Positions 7,844 to 15,344 of a DNA stretch of 26,000 bases are shown piece by piece. Both the position numbers and the translations under genes were made by a program. The DNA lies in the NCBI GenBank assembly GCA_047607345.1, contig JASGDF010000076.1, positions 1 to 26,000 on the forward strand, written 5' to 3'. This stretch comes from Pseudomonas_S sp047607345 (GTDB taxonomy: Bacteria > Pseudomonadota > Gammaproteobacteria > Xanthomonadales > Xanthomonadaceae). Below the pieces are notes generated by a model, which ran no database searches, was not told the origin of the DNA, and saw nothing but the letters and a program-made list of their open reading frames with translations. The first letter of the stretch is position 1; each line of letters begins with the position of its first letter.

Positions 7844-10558
7844 ATGAACGAATACCGCAGCGGCATCGTCTTCGCCACGCCCGATCTTCCCTTGCGCGAC
7901 GACGTGCGCAAGCTGGGCGCGCTGGTCGGAGACCTGCTGGCCGAGCAGGTGTCGGCGGCCTTCCTGGACGAGGTCGAGCAGATCCGCACCGCTGCCATTG
8001 CCCGCCGCGAGAGCGATGCGCCGCCGGATTCGCTGAGCGCGCTGCTGGACGCGCGCGAGCCGCGCGAGGCCGAGTCGCTGGTGCGTGCGTTCAGTACCTA
8101 TTTCCAGGTGGTCAACATCGCCGAGCGGGTGCATCGGATCCGCCGCCGCCGCGACTACCAGCGCAGCGGCACCGGCACGCCGCAGCCCGATGGCCTGCAC
8201 GACGCGCTGCGCCGGCTCAAGGCGCAGGGCACCACGCTGGAGGAACTGGCCGGCTGGCTGCCGCGCATCGACATCGAGCCAGTGTTCACCGCGCATCCGA
8301 CCGAGGCGGTGCGGCGCGCGCTGCTGGAGAAGGAGCAGCTGATGGTCGCCAGCCTGATCGACAACCTCGACGGGACCAGAACCCCGGGCGAGCAGGCCGT
8401 GGACCAGGCGCGCTTCCGCATGGCGTTGACCGCGGCCTGGCAGACCGCCGATTCCTCGCCGGTGCGCCCGACCGTGGAGGACGAGCGCGAGCACGTCGGC
8501 TTCTATCTGACCCAGGTGCTGTACCGGGTGATCCCCGCGCTGTACGAGACGCTCGAGCACGCCATCGAGGAAACCTGGGGCACGACGCTGGCGCTGCCGC
8601 GCCTGCTGCGCTTCGGCACCTGGGTGGGCGGCGACATGGACGGCAATCCGAACGTGGACGCCAGGACCGTCACCGCCACGCTCGACGCGCAGCGTCGCGC
8701 GGTGCTGGACCGCTACCTCAAGGAGCTGTGGCAGCTGGCCAGCCTGCTCAGCCAGTCGACCACGCTGGTGCCGGTCGGCGAGCCGCTGCTGGCGCGGCTG
8801 GCCGAGTACCAGGCGGCACTGCCGGAGGCGGCCGGGCGCTCGCGCCCGCGGCATGGCGACATGCCGTACCGATTGTTCAACGATCTGATGCGGGCCCGGT
8901 TGCAGGCCACGCTCGACGACGCGCCCGGTGGCTATGCCGCGCCGGCCGAGTTCGAGCACGACATCCAGCTGATCCTCGACAGCCTGGAGGCCAACAAGGG
9001 GCTGCATGCAGGCTGGTTCGCGGTGCGCCGGTTGCTGTGGCGGGTACGCACCTTCGGTTTCCACCTGGCCCGGCTGGACGTGCGCCAGGAGTCGAGCGTG
9101 CATGCGCGCGCGGTGGGCGTGGCGCTCGGCGACGCGGCATGGGAATCGAAGGACTACGCCGAGCGCGCCGATGCGCTGCAGCCGTTCGCGGCCGGCGAGG
9201 CCGCGCTGCCTGCCGGTGGCGACGAAGGCAACGCGCGCCTGGACGCGGTGTTCGCCGCGCTCGCCGATGCGCGCCGGCGCCACGGCGCCGATGCGCTCGG
9301 CAGCTACATCATCTCGATGGCGCACAACCGCGCCGACGTGCTGACCGTGCTGGCGCTGGCACGTCGCGGCGGTCTGGTCGACGGCGATGGCGCGGTGCCG
9401 CTGGACATCGTGCCGCTGTTCGAGACCGTGGACGATCTGCGAGGCAGCATTGCCACGCTGCACGACCTACTCGTCGATCCGGTCTATCGCCGCCACCTGG
9501 CCGCGCGCGACGACGTGCAGATGGTGATGCTCGGCTATTCCGACAGCGGCAAGGACGGCGGCATCGCGGCCTCGCGCTGGGGCCTGCAGCGCGCCCAGGT
9601 CGAGCTGCTGGAGGCGGCCGAGCAGTTGGGCATCCGCCTGACCTTCTTCCACGGCCGCGGCGGCTCGATCGTGCGCGGCGGCGGCAAGACCACCAAGGCG
9701 CTGGAGGCGGCGCCGCGCGGCAGTGTCGACGGGCGCCTGCGCGTGACCGAGCAGGGCGAGGTGATCCACCGCAAGTACGGCATCCGCGCGCTGGCACTGC
9801 GCTCGATGGAACAGATGGCCGGCGCGGTGCTGCTGTCGAGTCTGCGCCCGCGCGCGCCGGAGCCGCGCGAGGCGCGGTGGCGGCCAGTGATGGACGTGGT
9901 GGCCGAGGCCAGCACGCGGGCCTATCGCGATTTCGTCGGCGGGCCGGACTTCATGGCGTATTTCCGCCAGGCCACGCCGATCGATGTGATCGAGCGGATG
10001 ACGCTGGGCTCGCGCCCGTCACGCCGGCTTGGCCAGGACGCGGCGCTGACCAACCTGCGCGCGATCCCGTGGGTGTTCGCCTGGAGCCAGGCGCGCGCGG
10101 TGATCCCGGGCTGGTACGGCGTCGGCAGCGGCTTGCAGGCGGCGGCCGACGCCGGCCACGAGGACGTCCTGCGCGAGATGGCGACCGACTGGCCGTTCTT
10201 CCGTACCTTCCTCGACGACATCGCGATGGTGCTGTCCAAGGGCGACCTCAACATCGCCGAGATGTTCTCGCGCCTGTCCGGGCCGCTGCATGCGCGTTTC
10301 TTCCCGCGCATCCGCGACGAGCTGGCACTGACCAAGCGCTGGGTCAAGCAGCTGACCCGCCAGCAGTCGCTGTTGCAGCACGATCCGCGGCTGGCGCTGT
10401 CGATCCGCCTGCGCAATCCCTATATCGACCCGGTCAGCGTGCTGCAGGTCGACCTGCTGCGGCGCTGGCGCGAGACCGGCGGCGAGGACGAGGACTTGCT
10501 GCGCGCGCTGGTGGCCTGCGTCAACGGCGTCTCGCAGGGGCTGCAGAACACCGGTTGA
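7844..10558 (+). CDS. ppc: Phosphoenolpyruvate carboxylase
   Basis: PEP carboxylase adds bicarbonate to phosphoenolpyruvate to make oxaloacetate, refilling the TCA cycle. The 904-residue length is typical. Visible landmarks: VFTAHPTEAVRRALL with catalytic His151, GTWVGGDMDGNPNV, FGFHLARLDVRQES, LGYSDSGKDGG, the glycine-rich FFHGRGGSIVRGGG loop (from 601), LRAIPWVFAWSQ, PGWYGVGSGL (around W757), LSKGDLNIAEMFS and the invariant C-terminal QNTG. The glycine-rich loop has V where E. coli has G (SIVRGG against SIGRGG), probably a lineage trait. ATG at 7844 is where relatives start (MNEYRS); only a weak CGAGG lies upstream. It is divergent from ahcY, with 304 bases between. No terminator with a T-run is seen before the vapB gene. 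Confidence 0.98.
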   Translation: MNEYRSGIVFATPDLPLRDDVRKLGALVGDLLAEQVSAAFLDEVEQIRTAAIARRESDAPPDSLSALLDAREPREAESLVRAFSTYFQVVNIAERVHRIRRRRDYQRSGTGTPQPDGLHDALRRLKAQGTTLEELAGWLPRIDIEPVFTAHPTEAVRRALLEKEQLMVASLIDNLDGTRTPGEQAVDQARFRMALTAAWQTADSSPVRPTVEDEREHVGFYLTQVLYRVIPALYETLEHAIEETWGTTLALPRLLRFGTWVGGDMDGNPNVDARTVTATLDAQRRAVLDRYLKELWQLASLLSQSTTLVPVGEPLLARLAEYQAALPEAAGRSRPRHGDMPYRLFNDLMRARLQATLDDAPGGYAAPAEFEHDIQLILDSLEANKGLHAGWFAVRRLLWRVRTFGFHLARLDVRQESSVHARAVGVALGDAAWESKDYAERADALQPFAAGEAALPAGGDEGNARLDAVFAALADARRRHGADALGSYIISMAHNRADVLTVLALARRGGLVDGDGAVPLDIVPLFETVDDLRGSIATLHDLLVDPVYRRHLAARDDVQMVMLGYSDSGKDGGIAASRWGLQRAQVELLEAAEQLGIRLTFFHGRGGSIVRGGGKTTKALEAAPRGSVDGRLRVTEQGEVIHRKYGIRALALRSMEQMAGAVLLSSLRPRAPEPREARWRPVMDVVAEASTRAYRDFVGGPDFMAYFRQATPIDVIERMTLGSRPSRRLGQDAALTNLRAIPWVFAWSQARAVIPGWYGVGSGLQAAADAGHEDVLREMATDWPFFRTFLDDIAMVLSKGDLNIAEMFSRLSGPLHARFFPRIRDELALTKRWVKQLTRQQSLLQHDPRLALSIRLRNPYIDPVSVLQVDLLRRWRETGGEDEDLLRALVACVNGVSQGLQNTG

Positions 10559-10576
10559 GGCCAGTGGTTTGACGGC

Positions 10577-10602
10577 TGATGCGTGATGCGTGATGATTGA
10601 TG
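10577..10602. repeat. Tandem TGATGNN heptads before vapB
   Basis: Three complete heptads TGATGCG, TGATGCG, TGATGAT and a fourth TGATG start follow each other 26 bases before the antitoxin ATG. Toxin-antitoxin pairs with ribbon-helix-helix antitoxins usually repress their own promoter at short repeated sites, so this is a candidate operator. It may equally be chance slippage repeats. The role is inference. Confidence 0.4.
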
Positions 10603-10627
10603 TGGTTCTGCTCTGCGACGATTCCCC

Positions 10628-10858
10628 ATGCGTACCACCCTCAGCCTCGACGACGACATCCTGGCCGCCGCGCGCGCGCTGGCCGAGGCGCAGGGCCGCA
10701 GCCTCGGCGAGGTCGTCTCGGAACTGGCGCGCCGGGGATTGGCGCCCGCCGCGGCCGCGCCGCAGTACCGCAACGGCATCCGCCTGCTGCCGGCCTCGCC
10801 CGGGGCGGGGCGGGCGACCCTGGAGCAGGTGAACCGGCTGCGCGACGAGTCGCCGTGA
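10628..10858 (+). CDS. VapB-type antitoxin, ribbon-helix-helix
   Basis: A 76-residue protein beginning MRTTLSLDDDILAAARALAEAQGRSLGEVVSELARRGL, the pattern of a ribbon-helix-helix DNA-binding fold: a short beta strand, a helix, and the RSLGEVVSELAR second helix. The C-terminal ~35 residues (NGIRLLP, then LEQVNRLRDE) are of the kind that wraps the toxin in such pairs. The stop overlaps the toxin start as TGATG, giving tight coupling. No strong Shine-Dalgarno precedes the ATG. It would neutralise the neighbouring PIN-domain nuclease and repress the operon. Family known; exact target and activity inferred. Confidence 0.85.
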   Translation: MRTTLSLDDDILAAARALAEAQGRSLGEVVSELARRGLAPAAAAPQYRNGIRLLPASPGAGRATLEQVNRLRDESP

Positions 10859-11346
10859 TGGCGAAGCGGCGTTTGCAAGTGGCCGAGCGGGCCTCCGGCT
10901 GGCCGGAGAGCAGTCCGGTCCATCTGCTCGACGTCAACGTGCTGCTGGCGCTGCTCGATCCGTTGCACGTCCATCACGATCGTGCCCATGTCTGGTTCGC
11001 CGAGGCGGGCGCGCGCGGCTGGGCCTCGTGCCCGATCACCCAGAACGGCGCGCTGCGGATCATGGCCAACCCGCGCTACGCCAACCCGGTCGGCTCGGTC
11101 GGCGCGGCCGCCGAGGTGCTGGCCGGGCTGTGCGCGCATCCGGCACACCATTTCTGGCCTGACGCGCCGAGCCTGCTGGATTCGCCACGGGTGCTGCGCA
11201 GCCGGTTGCTTTCTTCCGCGCAGGTCACCGACAGCTATCTGCTGGCGCTGGCCGTGGACCAGGGCGGCTGCCTGGCCAGCTTCGACCGGCGCCTGGTCAC
11301 CGACGCGGTGCAGGGCGGGGCGGAGGCGTTGCGGCTGATTCCCTGA
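10858..11346 (+). CDS. VapC-type toxin, PIN-domain ribonuclease
   Basis: A 162-residue PIN-domain protein, expected to be a Mg-dependent RNase that blocks translation when free of its antitoxin. Acidic metal ligands seen: Asp25 in HLLDVNVLLALLDP, Asp125 in VTDSYLLALA and Asp143 in ASFDRRL; the middle motif is CPITQNGALRIM, with Gln where many PIN domains carry Glu, as in other members of this VapC branch as I recall them. HVHHDRAHVWF is also typical of the branch. ATG at 10858 overlaps the antitoxin stop; upstream in-frame sequence is out-of-phase antitoxin DNA. About 20 N-terminal residues precede the PIN strand. Whether the pair is active is not decidable here. Confidence 0.87.
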   Translation: MAKRRLQVAERASGWPESSPVHLLDVNVLLALLDPLHVHHDRAHVWFAEAGARGWASCPITQNGALRIMANPRYANPVGSVGAAAEVLAGLCAHPAHHFWPDAPSLLDSPRVLRSRLLSSAQVTDSYLLALAVDQGGCLASFDRRLVTDAVQGGAEALRLIP

Positions 11347-11390
11347 GGCATCCGCGCTGTGGCATGCACCGATACCTGGCGCGCCTGCAA

Positions 11391-11550
11391 AAAAAAGAAC
11401 CCCGGCACATGGATGTGCCGTGCCCTTGTGAGGGATTCACAAAAAAGCACCCCGGTACATGGATGTGCCGTGCTCTTGTGAGGGACTCACAAAAAAGCAC
11501 CCCGGTACGTGGATGAGCCGTGCCCTTGCGAAGGACTCACAAAAAAGCAC
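11391..11550 (+). repeat. Three tandem 50-bp two-hairpin repeats plus partial fourth
   Basis: Exact 50-base periodicity: units 11391-11440, 11441-11490 and 11491-11540, then the first 10 bases of another (11541-11550). Each unit is an A6 tract, a palindrome (CGGCACAT-GG-ATGTGCCG in unit 1), and a second stem (TTGTGA...TCACAA). Pairing is perfect in unit 1 and weakens in units 2 and 3. The block lies between vapC and the TetR gene. A diverged single copy lies at 20093-20142 on the other strand. The rest of 11347-11578 has no gene. The frame of the TetR gene stays open through units 2-3, but this is repeat sequence, not protein. Confidence 0.9.
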
Positions 11551-11578
11551 TGGCGCGATCGGACAGGATTGTCCAAAA

Positions 11579-12175
11579 ATGTCAGCCATGACAATTTTGC
11601 GTATCGATACCGCGCTGCGCCGCCAGCAGATCCTGGACGCGGCCGACGACGTGTTCAGCGAACACGGCGTCCACGCCCCGCTCGAACTCGTGGTCGAGCG
11701 CGCCGGCCTGGGCCAGGCCACGCTCTACCGCAACTTCCCCGATCGCATCGCGCTGATGTCCGCGCTGCTGGAGCGCAGCCTGGAAGCCTTCGCGTGCGCC
11801 GCGCGCGACCTCGGCGACCGCCCCGACGGCCTGGGCGTGCTGTTGCACGACATCGCCGAGTACATCGCCGAGTCGGCGCCGATGCTCGACTTCTGGCGCA
11901 CGATGGAGCGCGACCATCCGGCGATCGAGGGCGCCGACGGGCGTGCGCTGGAGATCCTCATGCCGTTCGTGCGCCGCGCCATCGACGCCGGCCTGTGCCG
12001 TCCCGACGTGGACGAGGAGCAGGTGCTGCTGGTGATGGACATGCTCGGCGGTTGTATGCGTGGTACCGACGACGGCGAGCGTCGCCGCCTGGCGCACCGC
12101 TCGGCCGACCTGCTGATGCGAGCGCTGGGCCTGTCGCCGGAATCGCTGGCTTCGAACCCGCGCGGTCACGCGTGA
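11579..12175 (+). CDS. TetR/AcrR family transcriptional regulator
   Basis: A 198-residue repressor-type protein. The N-terminal DNA-binding domain has the usual three helices: RRQQILDAADDVFSEHG, PLELVVERAGLGQATLYRNFPDRIALMSALLERSL (helix-turn-helix about residues 36-56). The C-terminal ~130 residues form the ligand and dimer domain, whose inducer cannot be read from sequence. ATG at 11579 was chosen because AGGA lies 10 bases upstream; another ATG at 11588 is too far from it, and earlier starts fall in the tandem repeat. A palindrome spans the start. Its stop overlaps the next gene's GTG, so it probably controls the DUF4105/lipase genes and itself. Confidence 0.88.
   Translation: MSAMTILRIDTALRRQQILDAADDVFSEHGVHAPLELVVERAGLGQATLYRNFPDRIALMSALLERSLEAFACAARDLGDRPDGLGVLLHDIAEYIAESAPMLDFWRTMERDHPAIEGADGRALEILMPFVRRAIDAGLCRPDVDEEQVLLVMDMLGGCMRGTDDGERRRLAHRSADLLMRALGLSPESLASNPRGHA
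11580..11593. promoter_or_regulatory. Candidate TetR operator TGTCA-N4-TGACA
   Basis: A palindrome with 5-base arms sits on the start codon of the TetR gene, and a wider ATTGTC...GACAAT pairing surrounds it. TetR family proteins bind such palindromes near their own start. That it is the binding site is inference. Confidence 0.4.
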
Positions 12176-13191
12176 GGCCGGCGCTACGGCAGGCGGGGCG
12201 CTGGGTGCTGCGCGCGGCGGTACTCGCGGCCGGCGTCTGGAGCCTGCTGGCGCTGTATTTCCTGATACGCGATCACGCCTTGCTGCGCTGGACGACGCTG
12301 GCGACCTGGAGCGGCCTGACCGCCGCGGCGCTGTGGGGCCTGCGCCGAGGCCGCGAGAACTGGGCGCTGCCGGGTATCTTCGCGCTGGCCTTCGCCGGCC
12401 TGCAGGCCGGCTGGTGGACGATGCAGCCCAGCCAGGACCGCGACTGGGCCGACGACGTCGCCGAGCGCCTGCGCCCGGAGGTTCACGGCCACCGCGTGGT
12501 GCTGCACAACGTGCGCGACTTCGACTGGCACAGCGACAGCGACTACCGCATCCGCTGGCAGACCCGCGAATACGACCTCGACCGCCTGGCCAGCGCCGAC
12601 CTGGCGATGTCGTACTGGATGGGGCCGGCGATCGCGCACACGCTGGTGTCGTTCGGCTTCGACGACGGCTCGCAGGTGGTGTTCTCGCTGGAGATCCGCA
12701 AGGAGCGCGGCGAGTCGTTCTCGGCGCTGGGCGGTTTCTTCCGCACGTTCGAGGAGACCCTGGTGGCCGCCGACGAGCGCGACATCCTGCGCGTGCGCAC
12801 CAACGTGCGCGACGAGGACATGTACCTGTACCGGCTGAATCTGCCGCGGGAGGCATTGCGGCGGATGTTTCTCGGCTACGTCGAGCGCGCGCGCGCGCTG
12901 GACCGCGCCCCGCGCTTCTACAACACGCTGACCAGCAACTGCACGACCATCGTGTTCGAGCTGGCGCGCCAGCTCGATCCCGGCCTGCCGCTGGACTGGC
13001 GGCTGCTGGCCTCCGGCTACCTGGCCGAGTACGCGTTCGACCAGCACGGCCTGCTGCCTGGCTACACGTTCGAACAGCTCAGGCAGGGCGGCCACGTCAC
13101 CGCCCGCGCGCGCGTTGCCGACGGCGATCCCGGGTTCTCCGCGCGCATCCGCGCAGGCATGCCGCTACAACCGGCACGGGAGCCGCGATGA
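12172..13191 (+). CDS. DUF4105 (Lnb N-terminal domain-like) membrane protein
   Basis: A 339-residue protein with three hydrophobic segments at about residues 12-33, 43-57 and 66-82, followed by a ~250-residue domain that should face the periplasm and matches DUF4105, the domain at the N-terminus of the lipoprotein N-acyltransferase Lnb. Candidate catalytic residues are His156 in GPAIAHTLVSFGF and Cys257 in TLTSNCTTIVFELARQ; the His-before-Cys order recalls permuted papain-like folds, which is inference. Other conserved-looking parts are RDFDWHSDSDYRIRW and FFRTFEETLVAADERDILRVRTN. The GTG start at 12172 overlaps the TetR stop; no ATG is available near it. The stop overlaps the lipase start as ATGA. 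It may process or transfer acyl groups in the envelope; no substrate can be named. Confidence 0.82.
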   Translation: MRPALRQAGRWVLRAAVLAAGVWSLLALYFLIRDHALLRWTTLATWSGLTAAALWGLRRGRENWALPGIFALAFAGLQAGWWTMQPSQDRDWADDVAERLRPEVHGHRVVLHNVRDFDWHSDSDYRIRWQTREYDLDRLASADLAMSYWMGPAIAHTLVSFGFDDGSQVVFSLEIRKERGESFSALGGFFRTFEETLVAADERDILRVRTNVRDEDMYLYRLNLPREALRRMFLGYVERARALDRAPRFYNTLTSNCTTIVFELARQLDPGLPLDWRLLASGYLAEYAFDQHGLLPGYTFEQLRQGGHVTARARVADGDPGFSARIRAGMPLQPAREPR

Positions 13192-15137
13192 CGTTGCAGG
13201 CACTGGCGCGGTGGCTGCTGCTGGCCGCGCTGCTGGCGGGCTCCGGCTGCGCGATGGTGACGGTGAAATCGCGCGGCGCCGGCGACTACGTGGCCACGAC
13301 CCGCGGCGACGTGCTGACCACCGGCAGGCTCGGCGAGAGCGGCATCGAGACGCTGCGCGTGGCCGGCATCGAGCCCAGGCCGTGCCGCGACGCGCCGGCC
13401 GGCTGCGCCGCGCAGCTCGACGCGGTGCCTGGGCTCGGCGACGAACGCCGCCTCGCCACCCAGGCCGAGCTGTGGATCGCCGAGGCGACCGCGCGGGGCC
13501 ATCGCGCCGGCAAGGCGATGGACGACGCGACCCTGGACGCCTGGCTGGAAGCCGCGCGCCATGCCTACGCCTACCTGTTCTTCACCGCGCGCACGCCGGG
13601 CGAGCGCGCGTTCGAGAATCGCCAGACCCAGGTCCGCGACTACTACAACTACGCGGTGCAGCAGGTGGTCGGCGAGGCGTTCCGGCGCTGGCGCGCGATG
13701 CCGCGGCCCGAGGACGGCGGCAACCTGGCGATCGACGGCTGGCGCTTCGGCACCGACCTTTCCGGCTTCCGCCTGCCCGGCGGTAGCGAGGTGCCGCAGG
13801 ACATCTACGATGCCAACGGCCTGCGCTTCGACGGCCTGCGCAGTACCTACCGGCGCGATGGCTTCGGTGCCGAGCTGGTCGCCAAGGTGCCGCCGTCGGC
13901 GGTGGGCGATCCGACCGCCGCGCTGCTCGATCCGGCAGCGGACGCGGACGATGGCGCCGGCCAGCGCCACGGCGGCAAGGCCGAGGTGGATTTCAGCGAG
14001 ATGCCCTACGCGCCGACCACCGCGCTGCTGCGCTTCGACGGCGCCTCGCTGCAGGAGGTGCTGGCCACCCACGAGGCAACCCTGGTGCCGTACGACCCGT
14101 ACCGCAACGCCGAGGTCGTGCTGCACGGCCAGCGCGTGCCGCTGGCGGGCAACTTCACCGCGGCCTACGGGTTGTGGCTGGCGCAATCGGGCTTCGCGGC
14201 CCAGTCGCTGCGCTCGATGCTCGGCCGCGCGCGCGGCATCGACCGCCCGCACCTGTACCTGATGCAACCCTACGATCCGGACCGGCGCATCCTGCTGATG
14301 CTGCACGGGCTGGCCTCCAGCCCGGAGGCGTGGGTCAACGTCGCCAACGAGATCATGGGCGACGAGGCGCTGCGCCGGCACTACCAGATCTGGCAGGTCT
14401 ACTACCCGACCAATGCGCCGATCGCGTACAACCGCGCGCAGATCGAGGCGCTGGTGCAGCGCACGCTCGGGCACTTCGATCCCGACGGCCGCGCCGCGGC
14501 CTCGCGGCACATGGTGCTGGTGGGACACAGCATGGGCGGCGTGATCGGGCGGCTGCTGGTGTCCAACTCCGGCGAGACGCTGTGGCAGTCGCTGGCCGCG
14601 GACCGCCGGCTCGAGGGCGAGCGTGGCCGCCGCATCCGCGAGCGGATCGGGCCAATGCTGCATTTCGAGCCGTTGCCGGAAGTGGATCGCGCGATCTTCA
14701 TCGCCGCCCCGCACCGCGGCACGCCGGTGGCCGAGGGCAGGATCGGACGCCTGGTCGGCAGGCTGATCCGCCTGCCGGTGACGTTGCTGCAGCGCTTCGG
14801 CGACGTGCTGCAGGACCTGGCCGGGCAGGACGGCAAGGGCGACAACGTCGTGCCCACCGGCATCGACAACCTGCGCGACACCGACCCGTTCATCCTCGCC
14901 ACCGAGAACCTGCCGATCTCGCCACGGGTGCGCTACCACACCATCGTCGGCAAGGACGACGCGCTGCCGTTGGCCGACTCCAGCGATGGCGTGGTGCCTT
15001 ATCGCAGCGCCCACCTCGACGGCGCCGAATCGGAGAAAGTGATCGCGTCCTGGCACAGCGTGCAGGAAACGCCGCAGGCGATCCTGGAGATCCGCCGCAT
15101 CCTGCACGAGCAGATGGCGTCCGAGCCGTTGCGCTGA
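13188..15137 (+). CDS. Lipase-like alpha/beta hydrolase, predicted lipoprotein
   Basis: A 649-residue protein starting with a signal sequence whose end, LLAGSGC, gives a loose lipobox with Cys21, so a lipid-anchored protein is likely. Residues ~25-345 form a poorly characterised N-terminal region. The C-terminal ~290 residues are an alpha/beta hydrolase: oxyanion region LMLHGLASSPEAW, nucleophile elbow GHSMGG with Ser448, a later AAPHRGTP segment typical of lipases and PGAP1-like esterases, probable acid DSSDGVVPY and probable catalytic histidine in SWHSVQE. It overlaps the DUF4105 gene by ATGA, so the two products are likely made in fixed ratio. Together they suggest an envelope lipid or lipoprotein acyl-remodelling pair. 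Substrate unknown. A terminator follows. Confidence 0.85.
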   Translation: MTLQALARWLLLAALLAGSGCAMVTVKSRGAGDYVATTRGDVLTTGRLGESGIETLRVAGIEPRPCRDAPAGCAAQLDAVPGLGDERRLATQAELWIAEATARGHRAGKAMDDATLDAWLEAARHAYAYLFFTARTPGERAFENRQTQVRDYYNYAVQQVVGEAFRRWRAMPRPEDGGNLAIDGWRFGTDLSGFRLPGGSEVPQDIYDANGLRFDGLRSTYRRDGFGAELVAKVPPSAVGDPTAALLDPAADADDGAGQRHGGKAEVDFSEMPYAPTTALLRFDGASLQEVLATHEATLVPYDPYRNAEVVLHGQRVPLAGNFTAAYGLWLAQSGFAAQSLRSMLGRARGIDRPHLYLMQPYDPDRRILLMLHGLASSPEAWVNVANEIMGDEALRRHYQIWQVYYPTNAPIAYNRAQIEALVQRTLGHFDPDGRAAASRHMVLVGHSMGGVIGRLLVSNSGETLWQSLAADRRLEGERGRRIRERIGPMLHFEPLPEVDRAIFIAAPHRGTPVAEGRIGRLVGRLIRLPVTLLQRFGDVLQDLAGQDGKGDNVVPTGIDNLRDTDPFILATENLPISPRVRYHTIVGKDDALPLADSSDGVVPYRSAHLDGAESEKVIASWHSVQETPQAILEIRRILHEQMASEPLR

Positions 15138-15214
15138 GCCATTGCACGCGCGCGGCGATGTCGCGTTGTTCCCTGTAACGGGGATGAAAGGACGCTTCAC
15201 GATAATGCAGCCAC

Positions 15215-15248
15215 ATCGCGGCAGGCCGCAGGCCGTCGCGATTTTTTT
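15215..15248 (+). terminator. Probable intrinsic terminator of the TetR-DUF4105-lipase operon
   Basis: Eight-base arms (15215-15222 and 15235-15242, one G-T pair) enclose a 12-base loop made of two AGGCC units, directly followed by a run of seven T. It is about 80 bases after the lipase stop and about 100 bases before the TonB receptor gene. The stretch between (15249-15344) must hold the receptor promoter, but no convincing -35/-10 pair was found. Confidence 0.65.
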
Positions 15249-15344
15249 GCACTTCCTTCCGATTATTTGATTCGCGACCGTGTGCCGGTGGCGGCGTCTT
15301 GCTGCCCATGTGCCGTGTGTTGCTGTCTTCAGGGGCCAACAACA

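Noticed and set aside
7688..9463. A 591-codon minus-strand frame inside ppc
   Set aside because: Antisense shadow of an unmistakable ppc gene.
11391..11550. A short CRISPR array
   Set aside because: Units are directly abutting at 50-base spacing, without unique spacers, and no cas genes are near.
11459..11578. An N-terminal extension of the TetR regulator (40 residues)
   Set aside because: It is encoded by the tandem repeats; the ATG at 11579 has the ribosome-binding site and the usual TetR start.
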